A stretch of 64,000 nt of DNA from Clostridia bacterium (GTDB lineage Bacteria > Bacillota > Clostridia > Christensenellales > Aristaeellaceae): the NCBI GenBank assembly GCA_017404985.1, contig JAFRBK010000026.1, positions 28,944 to 92,943 of the forward strand. The letters are read 5' to 3'. Shown here piece by piece: positions 43,448 to 52,615 of this stretch. The notes below the pieces were generated by a model. The model saw only the letters and a list, made by a program, of their open reading frames with translations. It was not told the origin of the DNA and made no database searches. Position 1 is the stretch's first letter, and the number at the start of each line of letters is the position of its first letter. A program made the translations under genes and the position numbers.

Positions 43448-46400
43448 TTACATGTGGTTGATGTCGACGAGCTTGGTGTTCTCCGCGGAAAAACGGGAGC
43501 CGAGGATATCGGCCAGGGCGTTGGCCGTGTCCAGGGAGGTCATGCAGGGAATGCCCAGGAGCATGGCCCGGCGGTGGAGCACGCGGTAGTCGCCGACGGT
43601 ATCATCCTTGACCGCGCCGGTATAGATGATATAGCTGATGGCGCCTTCCTCCATCAGGTGGACGATCTCGTCGGAGATTTTCGGGTCGGCGACTGTGGTC
43701 ACGTCGATGCCGACGGAGGAAACGGCCCGGGCGGTGTCCTTCGTGGCGAAGAGGCGGATGCCCAGGTCATAGCAGCGCTTCGCCATGGCGATGGTGTCCG
43801 GGAAGTCTTCGTCCTCGACGGAGAGCAGAACGCCGGTGTGGGAGCGGTCCCGGGCGGTTGGCAGGGAGAAACCGGCCGCGGTCAGCCCCTTGAAGAGGGC
43901 TTCCGCTTTGGTGATGCCGATGCCCAGAACCTCGCCGGTGGATTTCATTTCCGGCCCGAGGATGGAGTCGGCGTCGTTCAGCTTCTCAAAGGAGAATACC
44001 GGCACTTTGATGGCGCAGCAGGGGGGAACGGGATAGAGCCCGGTTCCGTAGCCCAGGTCCTTCAGGGGTTCGCCGAGCATGACGCGGGAGGCCAGGTCCA
44101 CCATGGGAACGCCGGTGACCTTTGAGATATAGGGAATTGTCCGGGAAGCCCGGGGATTGACCTCAATCACGTAGAGTTCGTTGTCGTAGATCAGGTACTG
44201 GATGTTGACCAGCCCCTGGGTGCCGAGCGCGAGGGCCAGTTTAACGGAAATATCGCAGACTTTTTCCTGGAACTTCTCCGTCAGGTTGAAGGGCGGATAG
44301 ACGGCGATCGAGTCGCCGGAATGGACGCCAGCCCGCTCGATATGCTCCATGATGCCGGGAATCAGCACGTCCTTTCCGTCGGAGATGACATCCACTTCCA
44401 GCTCGATGCCGGGCAGATACTGGTCCACGAGCACCGGGTTTTCGATGCCGCCGGAAAGAATCCGGGACATATAATCCTCGGTCTGGGCCCGGGACCGTGA
44501 GATGGTCATGTTCTGGCCGCCGATGACATAGGAGGGGCGCAGGAGCACGGGGTAGCCCAGCTCTTCCGCCGCGGCAATGGCTTCCTCCATCGTGCGGACG
44601 CCCATGCCCCGGGGCCGGCGGATGCCGAACTGTTCGAGCAGGGCGTCAAAGCGCTCCCGGTCCTCGGCGATGTCGATGGATTCGGCGGAGGTGCCCAGGA
44701 TCCGGATGCCGTGGGAGTCCAGGAACTGGGTCAGCTTGATGGCTGTCTGGCCGCCGAAGGCCACCACGACCCCGACGGGTTTTTCCACCTTGATGACGTT
44801 CATCACGTCTTCGGGGGTCAGGGGCTCGAAATAGAGCCGGTCCGCGGTGTCATAGTCGGTGGAGACGGTTTCCGGGTTGTTGTTGATGATCACTACGTCG
44901 TAGCCGATGCGGCGCAGGGTCCAGACGCAGTGGACCGAAGAGTAGTCAAACTCGATACCCTGCCCGATGCGGATGGGGCCGGAGCCCAGCACGATGACCA
45001 CGGGGCGGCCGGAACGTTTCAGGCTTCGGGATTCGCAGGCCTTGTCCGTGCAGGAATAGAAATAGGGCGTTTCCGCGGCAAACTCGGCGGCGCAGGTATC
45101 GACCATTTTATAGCTCATGTCCCACCCGGGGACGGTGTCGACGCCGGCGATGCGCTTCACGGCGGCGTCCGGATACCCCAGCTGCTTCATGCGCTTGTAG
45201 TCAGCGTCCGTGAGCCCTTCGGCGGCAACCTTCATCTCCATCTCCGCCATAGCTTGCAGGCGGAAAAGGAAGAAACGGTCGATCTTCGTGATCTCAAAGA
45301 TTTCGTCCGGCGTGAGGCCGGCCTTCAGGGCTTCGAAGACGGTGAACAGCCGGCGGTCGTCCTGCAGGGTAAGGCGCGTGCGGATATCCTCGTCCGTCAG
45401 CGGCGGGGCGTTCAGGGTGTCCAGGGAGATTTCCGCGCCGCGGATGGCCTTCATCAGGGCTTCCTCAAAGCGCTGGCCGATGGCCATCACCTCGCCGGTG
45501 GCCTTCATTTGGGTACCCAGGCGGCGGGAGGAACCGTAGAACTTGTCGAAGGGCCACTTGGGGAATTTGACCACCACGTAATCCAGCGTCGGCTCGAAGC
45601 AGGCGCAGGTTTTGCCCGTGATGTCGTTCGGGATTTCGTCCAGGGTATAGCCCAGGGCGATTCGGGTCGTGATCTTGGCGATGGGATAGCCCGAAGCCTT
45701 GCTGGCCAGGGCGGAGGAGCGGCTGACCCGGGGATTGACCTCGATGACCGCGTACTCAAAGGAGTCGGGATTCAGCGCGAACTGGCAGTTGCACCCGCCG
45801 ACGATGCCGATGGCGGAAATGATCTCCAGCGAGGCGCTGCGGAGCATCTGGTATTCCTTGTCCGAAAGGGTCAGGGCCGGGGCGACGACCACGCTGTCGC
45901 CGGTATGGATGCCGACGGGGTCCACGTTTTCCATTGAGCAGACGGCGATCACGTTGCCGGCGGCGTCCCGCATGGTTTCAAATTCGATTTCCTTCCAGCC
46001 GGAGATGCATTTTTCCACCAGGATCTGGGTGATCGGGGAGGCGTCCAGGCCGCCCCGGGCGATCCGGCGCATTTCCTCCTCGTTTTCCGCGATGCCGCCG
46101 CCGCTGCCGCCCAGGGTATAGGCGGGGCGCACGATGACCGGATAGCCGATCTCCCCGGCGGCCTTCATGGCGTCTTCCAGGGTTTCGGCGATTTCTGAGG
46201 GTACGCAGGGCTGGCCGATGGCCTGCATCGTATCCCGGAATTTTTCCCGGTCTTCGGCCTTCTCGATGGCCTCAATGGGGGAGCCCAGCAGGCGGACCCC
46301 GTATTTGTCCAGCGTGCCGTCCTTCGACAGCTGCATGGCCAGGGTCAGGCCGGTCTGGCCGCCGAGCCCGGCGATGAGGCCGTCCGGGCGCTCCTTCTCG

Positions 46401-46633
46401 ATAATCCGCCGCAGGGTGGCGGTGTTCAGGGGCTCCAGATAGATTTCGTCCGCCAGGTGCTGGTCGGTCATGATCGTGGCGGGGTTCGAGTTCACCAGCA
46501 CCACGTTGATGCCTTCCGCCTTCAGCACGCGGCAGGCCTGGGCGCCGGCGTAGTCAAACTCTGCCGCCTGGCCGATCACGATGGGGCCGGAGCCGATGAC
46601 GAGGGCTTTTTTGATCGACAGGTCTTTAGGCAT
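43448..46633 (-). CDS. carB: Carbamoyl-phosphate synthase large subunit
   Basis: 1061 residues, full length. It makes carbamoyl phosphate from bicarbonate, ammonia and two ATP. Two homologous ATP-grasp halves are visible (each begins with G-S-G-P-I, at about 14 and 556), with G-G-S-G-G-G-I in the first carboxyphosphate domain, V-N-P-R-V/A-S-R-S/T twice, and a C-terminal MGS-like allosteric domain (about 930-1061). It overlaps carA by 8 bp and belongs to the arginine cluster, which suggests arginine-linked control. Confidence 0.97.
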   Translation of the reverse strand: MPKDLSIKKALVIGSGPIVIGQAAEFDYAGAQACRVLKAEGINVVLVNSNPATIMTDQHLADEIYLEPLNTATLRRIIEKERPDGLIAGLGGQTGLTLAMQLSKDGTLDKYGVRLLGSPIEAIEKAEDREKFRDTMQAIGQPCVPSEIAETLEDAMKAAGEIGYPVIVRPAYTLGGSGGGIAENEEEMRRIARGGLDASPITQILVEKCISGWKEIEFETMRDAAGNVIAVCSMENVDPVGIHTGDSVVVAPALTLSDKEYQMLRSASLEIISAIGIVGGCNCQFALNPDSFEYAVIEVNPRVSRSSALASKASGYPIAKITTRIALGYTLDEIPNDITGKTCACFEPTLDYVVVKFPKWPFDKFYGSSRRLGTQMKATGEVMAIGQRFEEALMKAIRGAEISLDTLNAPPLTDEDIRTRLTLQDDRRLFTVFEALKAGLTPDEIFEITKIDRFFLFRLQAMAEMEMKVAAEGLTDADYKRMKQLGYPDAAVKRIAGVDTVPGWDMSYKMVDTCAAEFAAETPYFYSCTDKACESRSLKRSGRPVVIVLGSGPIRIGQGIEFDYSSVHCVWTLRRIGYDVVIINNNPETVSTDYDTADRLYFEPLTPEDVMNVIKVEKPVGVVVAFGGQTAIKLTQFLDSHGIRILGTSAESIDIAEDRERFDALLEQFGIRRPRGMGVRTMEEAIAAAEELGYPVLLRPSYVIGGQNMTISRSRAQTEDYMSRILSGGIENPVLVDQYLPGIELEVDVISDGKDVLIPGIMEHIERAGVHSGDSIAVYPPFNLTEKFQEKVCDISVKLALALGTQGLVNIQYLIYDNELYVIEVNPRASRTIPYISKVTGVPMVDLASRVMLGEPLKDLGYGTGLYPVPPCCAIKVPVFSFEKLNDADSILGPEMKSTGEVLGIGITKAEALFKGLTAAGFSLPTARDRSHTGVLLSVEDEDFPDTIAMAKRCYDLGIRLFATKDTARAVSSVGIDVTTVADPKISDEIVHLMEEGAISYIIYTGAVKDDTVGDYRVLHRRAMLLGIPCMTSLDTANALADILGSRFSAENTKLVDINHM

Positions 46634-47690
46634 GTGTCTTCCCTCCCATCCTGGCGATGAACTGGTCGAAAAGGAAGCCGGTGTCCCGGGGGCCGGAGGC
46701 GGCTTCCGGATGGAACTGAACGGTCACGCAGTTCAGTTCCGGATATACCATGCCCTCGCAGCTTCCGTCGTTGGCGTTGACGAAGGATTCGATGCCCGTC
46801 CCTTTCAGGGAATCGGAAAGGACGGCGTAGCCGTGGTTCTGGGAGGTAATGTATGCCCTGCCGCTCTTCAGGTCCCGAACCGGCTGGTTGCCGCCCCGGT
46901 GGCCGTATTTGAGCTTTGCGGTGTCGCCGCCCAGGGCCAGGGCCGTCAGCTGGTGTCCGAGGCAGATGCCGAAGACAGGCTTTTTGCCCAGCATTTTTTT
47001 GATCTCCCCGATGGGGCCCACGGCTTCCTTGGGGTCTCCGGGGCCGTTGGACAGCATGATGCCGTCCGGGTCGGAGGCGAGCACGGTTTCCGCCGGGGTG
47101 GAAGCGGGGTAAACCGTGACGGAGCAGCCGCGGCGTGTGAGGGAGCGGATAATGTTTTGCTTGGCGCCGTAATCCATCAGGGCGATGCGGGCGGCCTCCT
47201 TTCCCTGGGCGGGGAAGGTCCGGGCGCAGCTGCCGGTGACGGAAGCCACGGCGTTTTGAACCTGATACGCATTAATTGCGGAAAGGTCCGCCGGCAGTTC
47301 GTCGCAGATCATGGCGTTCATGACGCCTTCCTCCCGGGTGATCCGGACGATTTCCCGCGTGTCGACGCCGCAGAGGCCGGGAATGCCCCGGGCGACCAGA
47401 AAGTCGTTCAGGGGATAGCCGCTGCGGAAGTTCGATGGCGTCGGGCAAAGCTCCCGGACGATGTAGCCGAAGAGGGCGCCGGGGCCTTCAAAGTCTTCCT
47501 CGATCACGCCGTAGTTGCCGATCAGCGGAAAGGTCTGGGTAACGATCTGGCCGTAATAGCTTGGATCGGTCAGGGTTTCCAGATAGCCTTCCATGCCGGT
47601 GGTGAAGACGAGTTCGCCGATCCGGTCGACAGGGGCGCCGATGCGGCTGCCTTCAAAGACGGCGCCGTTGCCCAGAATCAGAAATGCCAT
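46626..47690 (-). CDS. carA: Carbamoyl-phosphate synthase small subunit (glutaminase)
   Basis: 354 residues. Class I glutamine amidotransferase: nucleophile Cys in G-I-C-L-G-H-Q (about 238), and the His-Glu pair in V-Q-F-H-P-E-A (about 325). N-terminal small-subunit domain has the E-x-V-F-T-T-G-M-E-G-Y pattern. It feeds ammonia to CarB. The upstream gap to argD carries a palindromic repeat. GGAGG precedes the start. Confidence 0.97.
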   Translation of the reverse strand: MAFLILGNGAVFEGSRIGAPVDRIGELVFTTGMEGYLETLTDPSYYGQIVTQTFPLIGNYGVIEEDFEGPGALFGYIVRELCPTPSNFRSGYPLNDFLVARGIPGLCGVDTREIVRITREEGVMNAMICDELPADLSAINAYQVQNAVASVTGSCARTFPAQGKEAARIALMDYGAKQNIIRSLTRRGCSVTVYPASTPAETVLASDPDGIMLSNGPGDPKEAVGPIGEIKKMLGKKPVFGICLGHQLTALALGGDTAKLKYGHRGGNQPVRDLKSGRAYITSQNHGYAVLSDSLKGTGIESFVNANDGSCEGMVYPELNCVTVQFHPEAASGPRDTGFLFDQFIARMGGKTHA

Positions 47691-47716
47691 TGGATAGCCT
47701 CCTTCTGTGTGAATCA

Positions 47717-47760
47717 GGGTACCAGGGAGGTACCAGGGGGACGGTTCCTGTGGTACCCTC
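47717..47760. repeat. Imperfect palindrome with GGTACC repeats (REP-like)
   Basis: GGTACCAGGGA, GGTACCAGGGGGACGG and TGGTACC occur within 44 bases; GAGGTACCA can pair with TGGTACCCTC. The core resembles the GGGGACGG-TTCC palindromes scattered in many bacterial genomes. It is inserted between argD and carA and may affect readthrough from the arg genes into carAB. Confidence 0.5.
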
Positions 47761-47765
47761 AGCGT

Positions 47766-48929
47766 TTATCCGGCACAGCATGCAAGGATGATGTCCGCCG
47801 CTTTTTTCAGCAGTTCATCCGGAATGTTGAGGGCGGGAAGAAGGCGGACCTTGTCCTTTGCGGTGAGGCAGAGAACGCCTTTTTCCATACAGGCAGCAAC
47901 GACCTCCGCGGCGGGCTTCACGGTTTTCAGGCCCATCATCAGGCCGAGGCCGGTAACCGTCTCAATGCCGGGAGCGCCCCCGAACAGGTTTCGGAGCATG
48001 GCGGCCTTCGCGGATACAGCCTGCAGCAAATCGTCGGTCAGCCGATTGACCACGGACAGGGCGGCGGCGGCGGCTACGGGGTTGCCCCCGAAGGTGGAGC
48101 CGTGATCCCCGTAGGAAAGCACATCCTTCACCTTCTCCGACAGGAGGGTAGCGCCGAGGGGCAGGCCGCCGGCCAGGCCCTTGGCGGTGGAAACCACATC
48201 CGGGTGCAGGCCGTAGTGCATGTAGGCATACAGGGCGCCGGTGCGGCCGTTGCCGGTCTGGACCTCGTCCACCATCAGAAGGATATTCTGTTCCCGGGTG
48301 AAATCGTCCAGGGCTTTCGCGAATTCCGGATCCAGGGGAATGACGCCGCCTTCGCCCTGCACGCACTCGATCAGGATCGCGGCGACCGTGCCGCTCCCGC
48401 AGAGGGCTTTCAGGGTGTCCATATCCCCGGCGGCAATGTGCGCAAAGCCGGGGGTCAGCGGCTGAAAGAGCTCATGGTAGTGGGCCTGGCCCGTGGCGGA
48501 AAGGGTCGTCAGCGTCCGGCCGTGGAAACTGTTTTCCAGCGTAACGATCGTGGAGCAGGCGGGAGACTTTGTCTCCGCGGCCCATTTGCGTGCAACCTTG
48601 ATGGCGCACTCATTGGCTTCCGCGCCGGAATTGGAAAAGAAAACCCGGCTCATGCCGGTCCTGCTGCACAGGGCTTCGGCCAGCAGGGCGCAGGGCTCCG
48701 TGTAGTAAAGGTTCGACATATGCTGAACCTTGTGGATCTGTTCTTCGACAGCCCGGATCCAGTCCTCGTCCGCCACGCCGAAGGAGGTCACGGCGATGCC
48801 GGAACCCATGTCAATGTATTCCTTTCCGTCCCGGTCCTGCACGAGGGATCCTTTGCCGGAGACGATCTCCACCGGGAAGCGCTTGTAGGTATGGGCAATG
48901 TATTGCTGGTCGCGTTCAAAAGTATTCAT
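47766..48929 (-). CDS. argD: Acetylornithine aminotransferase
   Basis: 387 residues. PLP enzyme of the class III aminotransferase family that converts N-acetylglutamate semialdehyde to N-acetylornithine. Visible: S-N-S-G-A-E-A-N-E near 98, Asp in [10 protein letters not shown], and the PLP Lys in [11 protein letters not shown] (about 250). Follows argB by 26 bases on the same strand. GGAGGA-type site upstream. Confidence 0.95.
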   Translation of the reverse strand: MNTFERDQQYIAHTYKRFPVEIVSGKGSLVQDRDGKEYIDMGSGIAVTSFGVADEDWIRAVEEQIHKVQHMSNLYYTEPCALLAEALCSRTGMSRVFFSNSGAEANECAIKVARKWAAETKSPACSTIVTLENSFHGRTLTTLSATGQAHYHELFQPLTPGFAHIAAGDMDTLKALCGSGTVAAILIECVQGEGGVIPLDPEFAKALDDFTREQNILLMVDEVQTGNGRTGALYAYMHYGLHPDVVSTAKGLAGGLPLGATLLSEKVKDVLSYGDHGSTFGGNPVAAAAALSVVNRLTDDLLQAVSAKAAMLRNLFGGAPGIETVTGLGLMMGLKTVKPAAEVVAACMEKGVLCLTAKDKVRLLPALNIPDELLKKAADIILACCAG

Positions 48930-48955
48930 CGCTTGTCCTCCTCCGTCAGCGGAAA

Positions 48956-49819
48956 TCAGCCTTTTGAGACCATGGTGCCGGCGCCCTCATTGGTCAGGAG
49001 CTCCATCAGAATGGAATGGGGGACGCGGCCGTCCATGATGACCACGTTCCGGACGCCCCGGGAAAGGGCGGTGGCGCAGCATTCGACCTTCGGGATCATG
49101 CCGCCGGAAATGATGCCGCCGGCGGTCAGGCCGGGCAGCTCTTCCAGGGTGATCCGGTGGATCAGGGTGGAAGGGTCGTTTTTATCCCGCAGGATGCCGG
49201 CGATGTCGGTCATCATGATTAGCCTCTCGGCGCCCAGGGCTCCGGCGATATAGGCCGCGGCGGTGTCGCCGTTGATGTTGTAGGCGTTGCCGGACTTATC
49301 GCATCCGACGGTCGAGATGACCGGGATGTAGCCGTTTTCCAGCAGGTCCGTGACGGGCTGGATATGAATCTTCTGAATTTCGCCCACGAAGCCCAGCCGC
49401 TCGTCCTTGACGGTGCACTGGAGCAGGCGGCCGTCCATGCCGGAAAGGCCGATGGCCCGGCCGCCCTTCATCTCCAGCAGGTTGACCAGGGTTTTGTTGA
49501 TCTTCCCGGCCAGAACCATCTGGACGATATCCATGGTCTCCTTGTCGGTGACGCGGAGACCGTCGACGAACTCCGGTTTCTTGCCCAGCCTGTCCATGAG
49601 GTCGTTGATCTCCGGCCCGCCGCCGTGGACCAGGACGATTTTGACGCCGATCAGGCGCAGCAGCACGATGTCTTCCATCACCTGCTGCTTCAGCTGGTCG
49701 TTGATCATGGCGTTGCCGCCGTATTTGACGACGACGATTTTGCCGGTGTAGTGGCGGATGTAGGGGAGGGCGGCGGTCAGGACTTCCGCGCGCTCCATAT
49801 TGGTCAGTTCAGTATTCAT
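48956..49819 (-). CDS. argB: Acetylglutamate kinase
   Basis: 287 residues. It phosphorylates N-acetylglutamate. K-Y-G-G-N-A-M (about 33-39), H-G-G-G-P-E-I (about 65-71), and Gly-rich G-G-I-I-S-G-G-M-I-P-K near the C-terminus fit the amino-acid kinase family. The N-terminal A-E-V-L-T-A-A-L-P-Y-I-R helix resembles arginine-sensitive kinases, so feedback inhibition by arginine is likely. argJ ends 9 bases upstream. Confidence 0.96.
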   Translation of the reverse strand: MNTELTNMERAEVLTAALPYIRHYTGKIVVVKYGGNAMINDQLKQQVMEDIVLLRLIGVKIVLVHGGGPEINDLMDRLGKKPEFVDGLRVTDKETMDIVQMVLAGKINKTLVNLLEMKGGRAIGLSGMDGRLLQCTVKDERLGFVGEIQKIHIQPVTDLLENGYIPVISTVGCDKSGNAYNINGDTAAAYIAGALGAERLIMMTDIAGILRDKNDPSTLIHRITLEELPGLTAGGIISGGMIPKVECCATALSRGVRNVVIMDGRVPHSILMELLTNEGAGTMVSKG

Positions 49820-49828
49820 AGGCTTCCC

Positions 49829-51070
49829 TCACGAACGGTAATCACCGTTGATTTTCACATAGTCGTAGGTCAGGTCGCAGCCCCAGGCGGTGGCTTCCTG
49901 GTTTCCCATATGCATGTCGCACAGGAAGCGGACTGTGGGCTCGGACAGGATATTCAGCGCCTTGTCCTCGTCGAACTCCTGCACCCGGCCGTCGGTGTAG
50001 AAGATGACGCGCTCCTCCTTTCCTTCCAGGAAGAGTTCGATGGCGGACGGGTCGAACGCCGGTCCGGCATAGCCCAGGGCGCACAGAATCCGGCCGCAGT
50101 TCGCGTCCTTGCCGTAGATCATGGCCTTGACCAGGCTGGAGGAGACGACGGCGCGGGCCAGGATCCGCGCGTTTTCCTTCGTGTCCGCGTTCACCACCTG
50201 CATTTCCACCAGATGGGTGGCGCCCTCGCCGTCGGCGGCCATCTTCATGGCCAGTTCCCGGCATACGTTGAAGAGCGCTTCTTTCAGCAGGGCATAGCTT
50301 TCGTCCTCTGTGTTGATGGGCTGGTTGCAGGCCAGGCCGTTGGCCAGCACGAGCAGCGTGTCGTTGGTGCTGGTATCCCCGTCCACCGAGATCATATTAA
50401 AGGTGTCCTTCACCACTTCGGCCACCGCCTTCTGCAGCAGGCGCCGGTCGACGGCGCAGTCGGTGGCCAGGTAGGCCAGCATGGTGCACATGTTCGGATG
50501 GATCATGCCGGAGCCCTTGCTCATGCCGCCGAGGGTTACGGTAACGGTTCCCTCGCCGGAGGCGGCGGGGAGCTCGAAGCGGACCGCGCATTCCTTGTTC
50601 ACGGTATCCGTGGTCATGATGGCCTTGCTGGCGGCAGTGCCGGCCTCCGGCGTGTCCGAAAGGGCGGCGGCCAGCTTTTCCGTCCCGGCGACCAGCCGGT
50701 CCAGGGGCAGCAGCGGGCCGATGACGCCGGTGGAGCCGATCAGCACGGACTTTGCGGGAATCTTCAGAATGGCGCCGGCGGCTTCGGCGGTTTTACGGCA
50801 GAGGTCCAGCCCTGCCTGGCCGGTGGCGGCATTGGCGATGCCGGAGTTGACAATCACGGCCTGGGCGGTGCCGGAAGTGTTCACAATTTCCCGGTCCCAC
50901 AGCACGGGAGCTGCCTTCACCTGGTTCGAGGTGAAGACGCCGGCTGCCGCGCAGGGCGCCGCGCTGAAGACCATGGCCATGTCCGTCCGGCCCTTGTACT
51001 TGATGTTCGCTTCGCAGGAAGCGGCCAGGAATCCCCGGGCCGAAGTGATCCCGCCTTCGCTGATGTTCAT
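49829..51070 (-). CDS. argJ: Glutamate N-acetyltransferase / ornithine acetyltransferase
   Basis: 413 residues from ATG 51070. The autocleavage site is in H-P-N-M-C-T-M-L-A, with Thr (about 197) becoming the N-terminal nucleophile of the beta chain; here Cys stands where Ala is usual just before it. G-G-M-S-K-G-S-G and the C-terminal D-L-T-Y-D-Y-V-K-I-N-G-D-Y-R-S end fit the family. It recycles acetyl groups from acetylornithine to glutamate. The GNAT gene overlaps its start by 4 bp (ATGA), so translation is coupled. Confidence 0.95.
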   Translation of the reverse strand: MNISEGGITSARGFLAASCEANIKYKGRTDMAMVFSAAPCAAAGVFTSNQVKAAPVLWDREIVNTSGTAQAVIVNSGIANAATGQAGLDLCRKTAEAAGAILKIPAKSVLIGSTGVIGPLLPLDRLVAGTEKLAAALSDTPEAGTAASKAIMTTDTVNKECAVRFELPAASGEGTVTVTLGGMSKGSGMIHPNMCTMLAYLATDCAVDRRLLQKAVAEVVKDTFNMISVDGDTSTNDTLLVLANGLACNQPINTEDESYALLKEALFNVCRELAMKMAADGEGATHLVEMQVVNADTKENARILARAVVSSSLVKAMIYGKDANCGRILCALGYAGPAFDPSAIELFLEGKEERVIFYTDGRVQEFDEDKALNILSEPTVRFLCDMHMGNQEATAWGCDLTYDYVKINGDYRS

Positions 51071-51534
51071 TCGTCCGTCTCCTCTCCGATAAACCGGGTG
51101 ATGTTTTTTTCGTTCAGCACAAATTCGTAGTAGTTCACATCGGACCGTTTCCAGCCGATGGTTTTCCAGAAGGCATTGCCGGCGTCGTTGCCGGGAAAAG
51201 CGATCAGGGCCACCTTGTTGATGCCCAGCGCCTTCAGCTGGTGCATGCACCAGCCCACCATGTGGGTGCCGATGTGGCGGCGCCGGAACTCCTCGGCCAC
51301 ACAGACATGGTAGAGCGCGCCCTGGCGCCCGTCCGATCCGCAGAGGATGGACCCGACGATTCTGCCGTTCAGGCGGGCGACCACGCTGGTGGTCGGGTTC
51401 CGGTTGATGAAGCGCTCAATGTCTTCCCGCGAGTCGTCCAGGGCGCGGATGCCGAAGCCCCGGATGGTCATCCACAGCGCCCGCACTTCGTCGTAATCCG
51501 CGATGGTCATGGGCATGATGTTCAGTTCATCCAT
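51067..51534 (-). CDS. GNAT acetyltransferase inside the arginine cluster
   Basis: 155 residues from ATG 51534. A GNAT fold: V-C-V-A-E-E-F-R-R-R-H-I-G-T-H-M is the acetyl-CoA loop (R-R-x-x-I-G), followed by V-A-L-I-A-F-P-G-N-D-A-G-N-A-F-W-K-T-I-G-W. It lies between argC and argJ and overlaps argJ by 4 bp. Short stand-alone GNATs can act as N-acetylglutamate synthases in some bacteria, so this could supply the first acetyl group; RimI-like or unrelated activity is also possible. Confidence 0.8.
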   Translation of the reverse strand: MDELNIMPMTIADYDEVRALWMTIRGFGIRALDDSREDIERFINRNPTTSVVARLNGRIVGSILCGSDGRQGALYHVCVAEEFRRRHIGTHMVGWCMHQLKALGINKVALIAFPGNDAGNAFWKTIGWKRSDVNYYEFVLNEKNITRFIGEETDE

Positions 51535-51548
51535 CCGTTTTTCTCCCG

Positions 51549-52484
51549 TCAGGCCTCCGGCCCCTCGGCGCAAACCAGGCCTGTTTTTTCGTCCAGGCTC
51601 AGGGCCAGGTTCATGTTCTGGATTGCCGCGCCCGAGGCGCCTTTGCCCAGGTTGTCAAAGCGGGCCACCAGCAGCATTCGCTCCTCGTTGCCGAAGACCG
51701 AGACCTCCATGTCGTCCCGGCCGGCCATGGCGCCTGCGGACAGGAAGCCGCCTTCCTCTGAAGCGGAAAAGCGCACGAGGCCGCAGCGGTAGAATTCCCG
51801 ATAGGTTTCGGCGATCTCTTCCGGCTTCGCGCCTGTTTCCGCCGGCGTCAGGGGCACCGTCACCTCCATGCCGGCATAGTACGGCGCAACGATAGGGCAG
51901 AAGACGGGGGAATGCGTCAGCCCGCAGACGGCGGCCATCTCCGGCAGGTGCTTGTGGGCCTGGGCAAGGCCGTATTGCCGGGGGGCGGAGAGCAGGGGAT
52001 CCCGGTCCGCCGCCTCATATTCCGCAATCATCTTTTTCCCGCCGCCGGAGTATCCGGTCAGCGAGAAGCAGGAAAGTCGGGCCTCCTTTTTCACAAGCCC
52101 CGCGGCCATCAGGGGGAAAACCAGGGCGATGAAGCCGCTGGCGTGGCAGCCGGGGTTTGCAATCCGCTTTGCGGAGCGGATCCGGTCCCGGTATCCCGTC
52201 AGCTCCGGAAAGCCGTAAACCCAGCCCGGCGCTGTGCGGTGGGCCGTCGAGGTGTCTATGATCACTGTGTCCGCGGATGCCAGGGATACAGCCTCCACGG
52301 CCGCGGCATCCGGCAGGCAGAGGAAGGCGATGTCCGCCGCGTCCAGGGCTTCCCGGCGGGCGGAGGGATCCTTCCGGAGTTCTTCCGGCAGGGAAATCAG
52401 GTGGAGGTCCGGGCGTGCGGAAAGGCGCTCCCGGATCCGGAGGCCCGTGGTGCCGGCGCTGCCGTCGATAAAGATTTTCGTCAT
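51549..52484 (-). CDS. argC: N-acetyl-gamma-glutamyl-phosphate reductase, short (type 2) form
   Basis: 311 residues from ATG 52484 (AAAGGA 7 bases upstream). The N-terminus I-F-I-D-G-S-A-G-T-T-G-L-R-I binds NADP; the catalytic Cys is in I-A-N-P-G-C-H-A-S-G (about 115). It belongs to the shorter argC class, which differs from the 345-residue enterobacterial type. It reduces N-acetylglutamyl phosphate. First gene of the argC-GNAT-argJ-argB-argD group. Confidence 0.95.
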   Translation of the reverse strand: MTKIFIDGSAGTTGLRIRERLSARPDLHLISLPEELRKDPSARREALDAADIAFLCLPDAAAVEAVSLASADTVIIDTSTAHRTAPGWVYGFPELTGYRDRIRSAKRIANPGCHASGFIALVFPLMAAGLVKKEARLSCFSLTGYSGGGKKMIAEYEAADRDPLLSAPRQYGLAQAHKHLPEMAAVCGLTHSPVFCPIVAPYYAGMEVTVPLTPAETGAKPEEIAETYREFYRCGLVRFSASEEGGFLSAGAMAGRDDMEVSVFGNEERMLLVARFDNLGKGASGAAIQNMNLALSLDEKTGLVCAEGPEA

Positions 52485-52567
52485 ATGGTTCCTTTCGGTT
52501 GTCAGGCATCCCCGGATCCCTTCCGGATGCCGGGGTGGGCCCTGATGGCGCGTGATAATATGACAGA

Positions 52568-52591
52568 TGTCCCGCCGCGGCCGGCGGGACA
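52568..52591 (-). terminator. Hairpin between argG and argC
   Basis: Perfect 10-bp stem TGTCCCGCCG/CGGCGGGACA with a 4-base loop, no T tract on the minus strand. Probably partial termination or mRNA processing. Confidence 0.5.
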
Positions 52592-52615
52592 AGAAAGGGG
52601 GTGGAGGGAAAAGAA

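Noticed and set aside
47717-47760. CRISPR repeat
   Set aside because: Only two or three short GGTACC units with no regular spacers.
46581-49253. 890-codon plus-strand frame opposite carA and argD
   Set aside because: Antisense shadow of well-supported carA, argD and part of argB.
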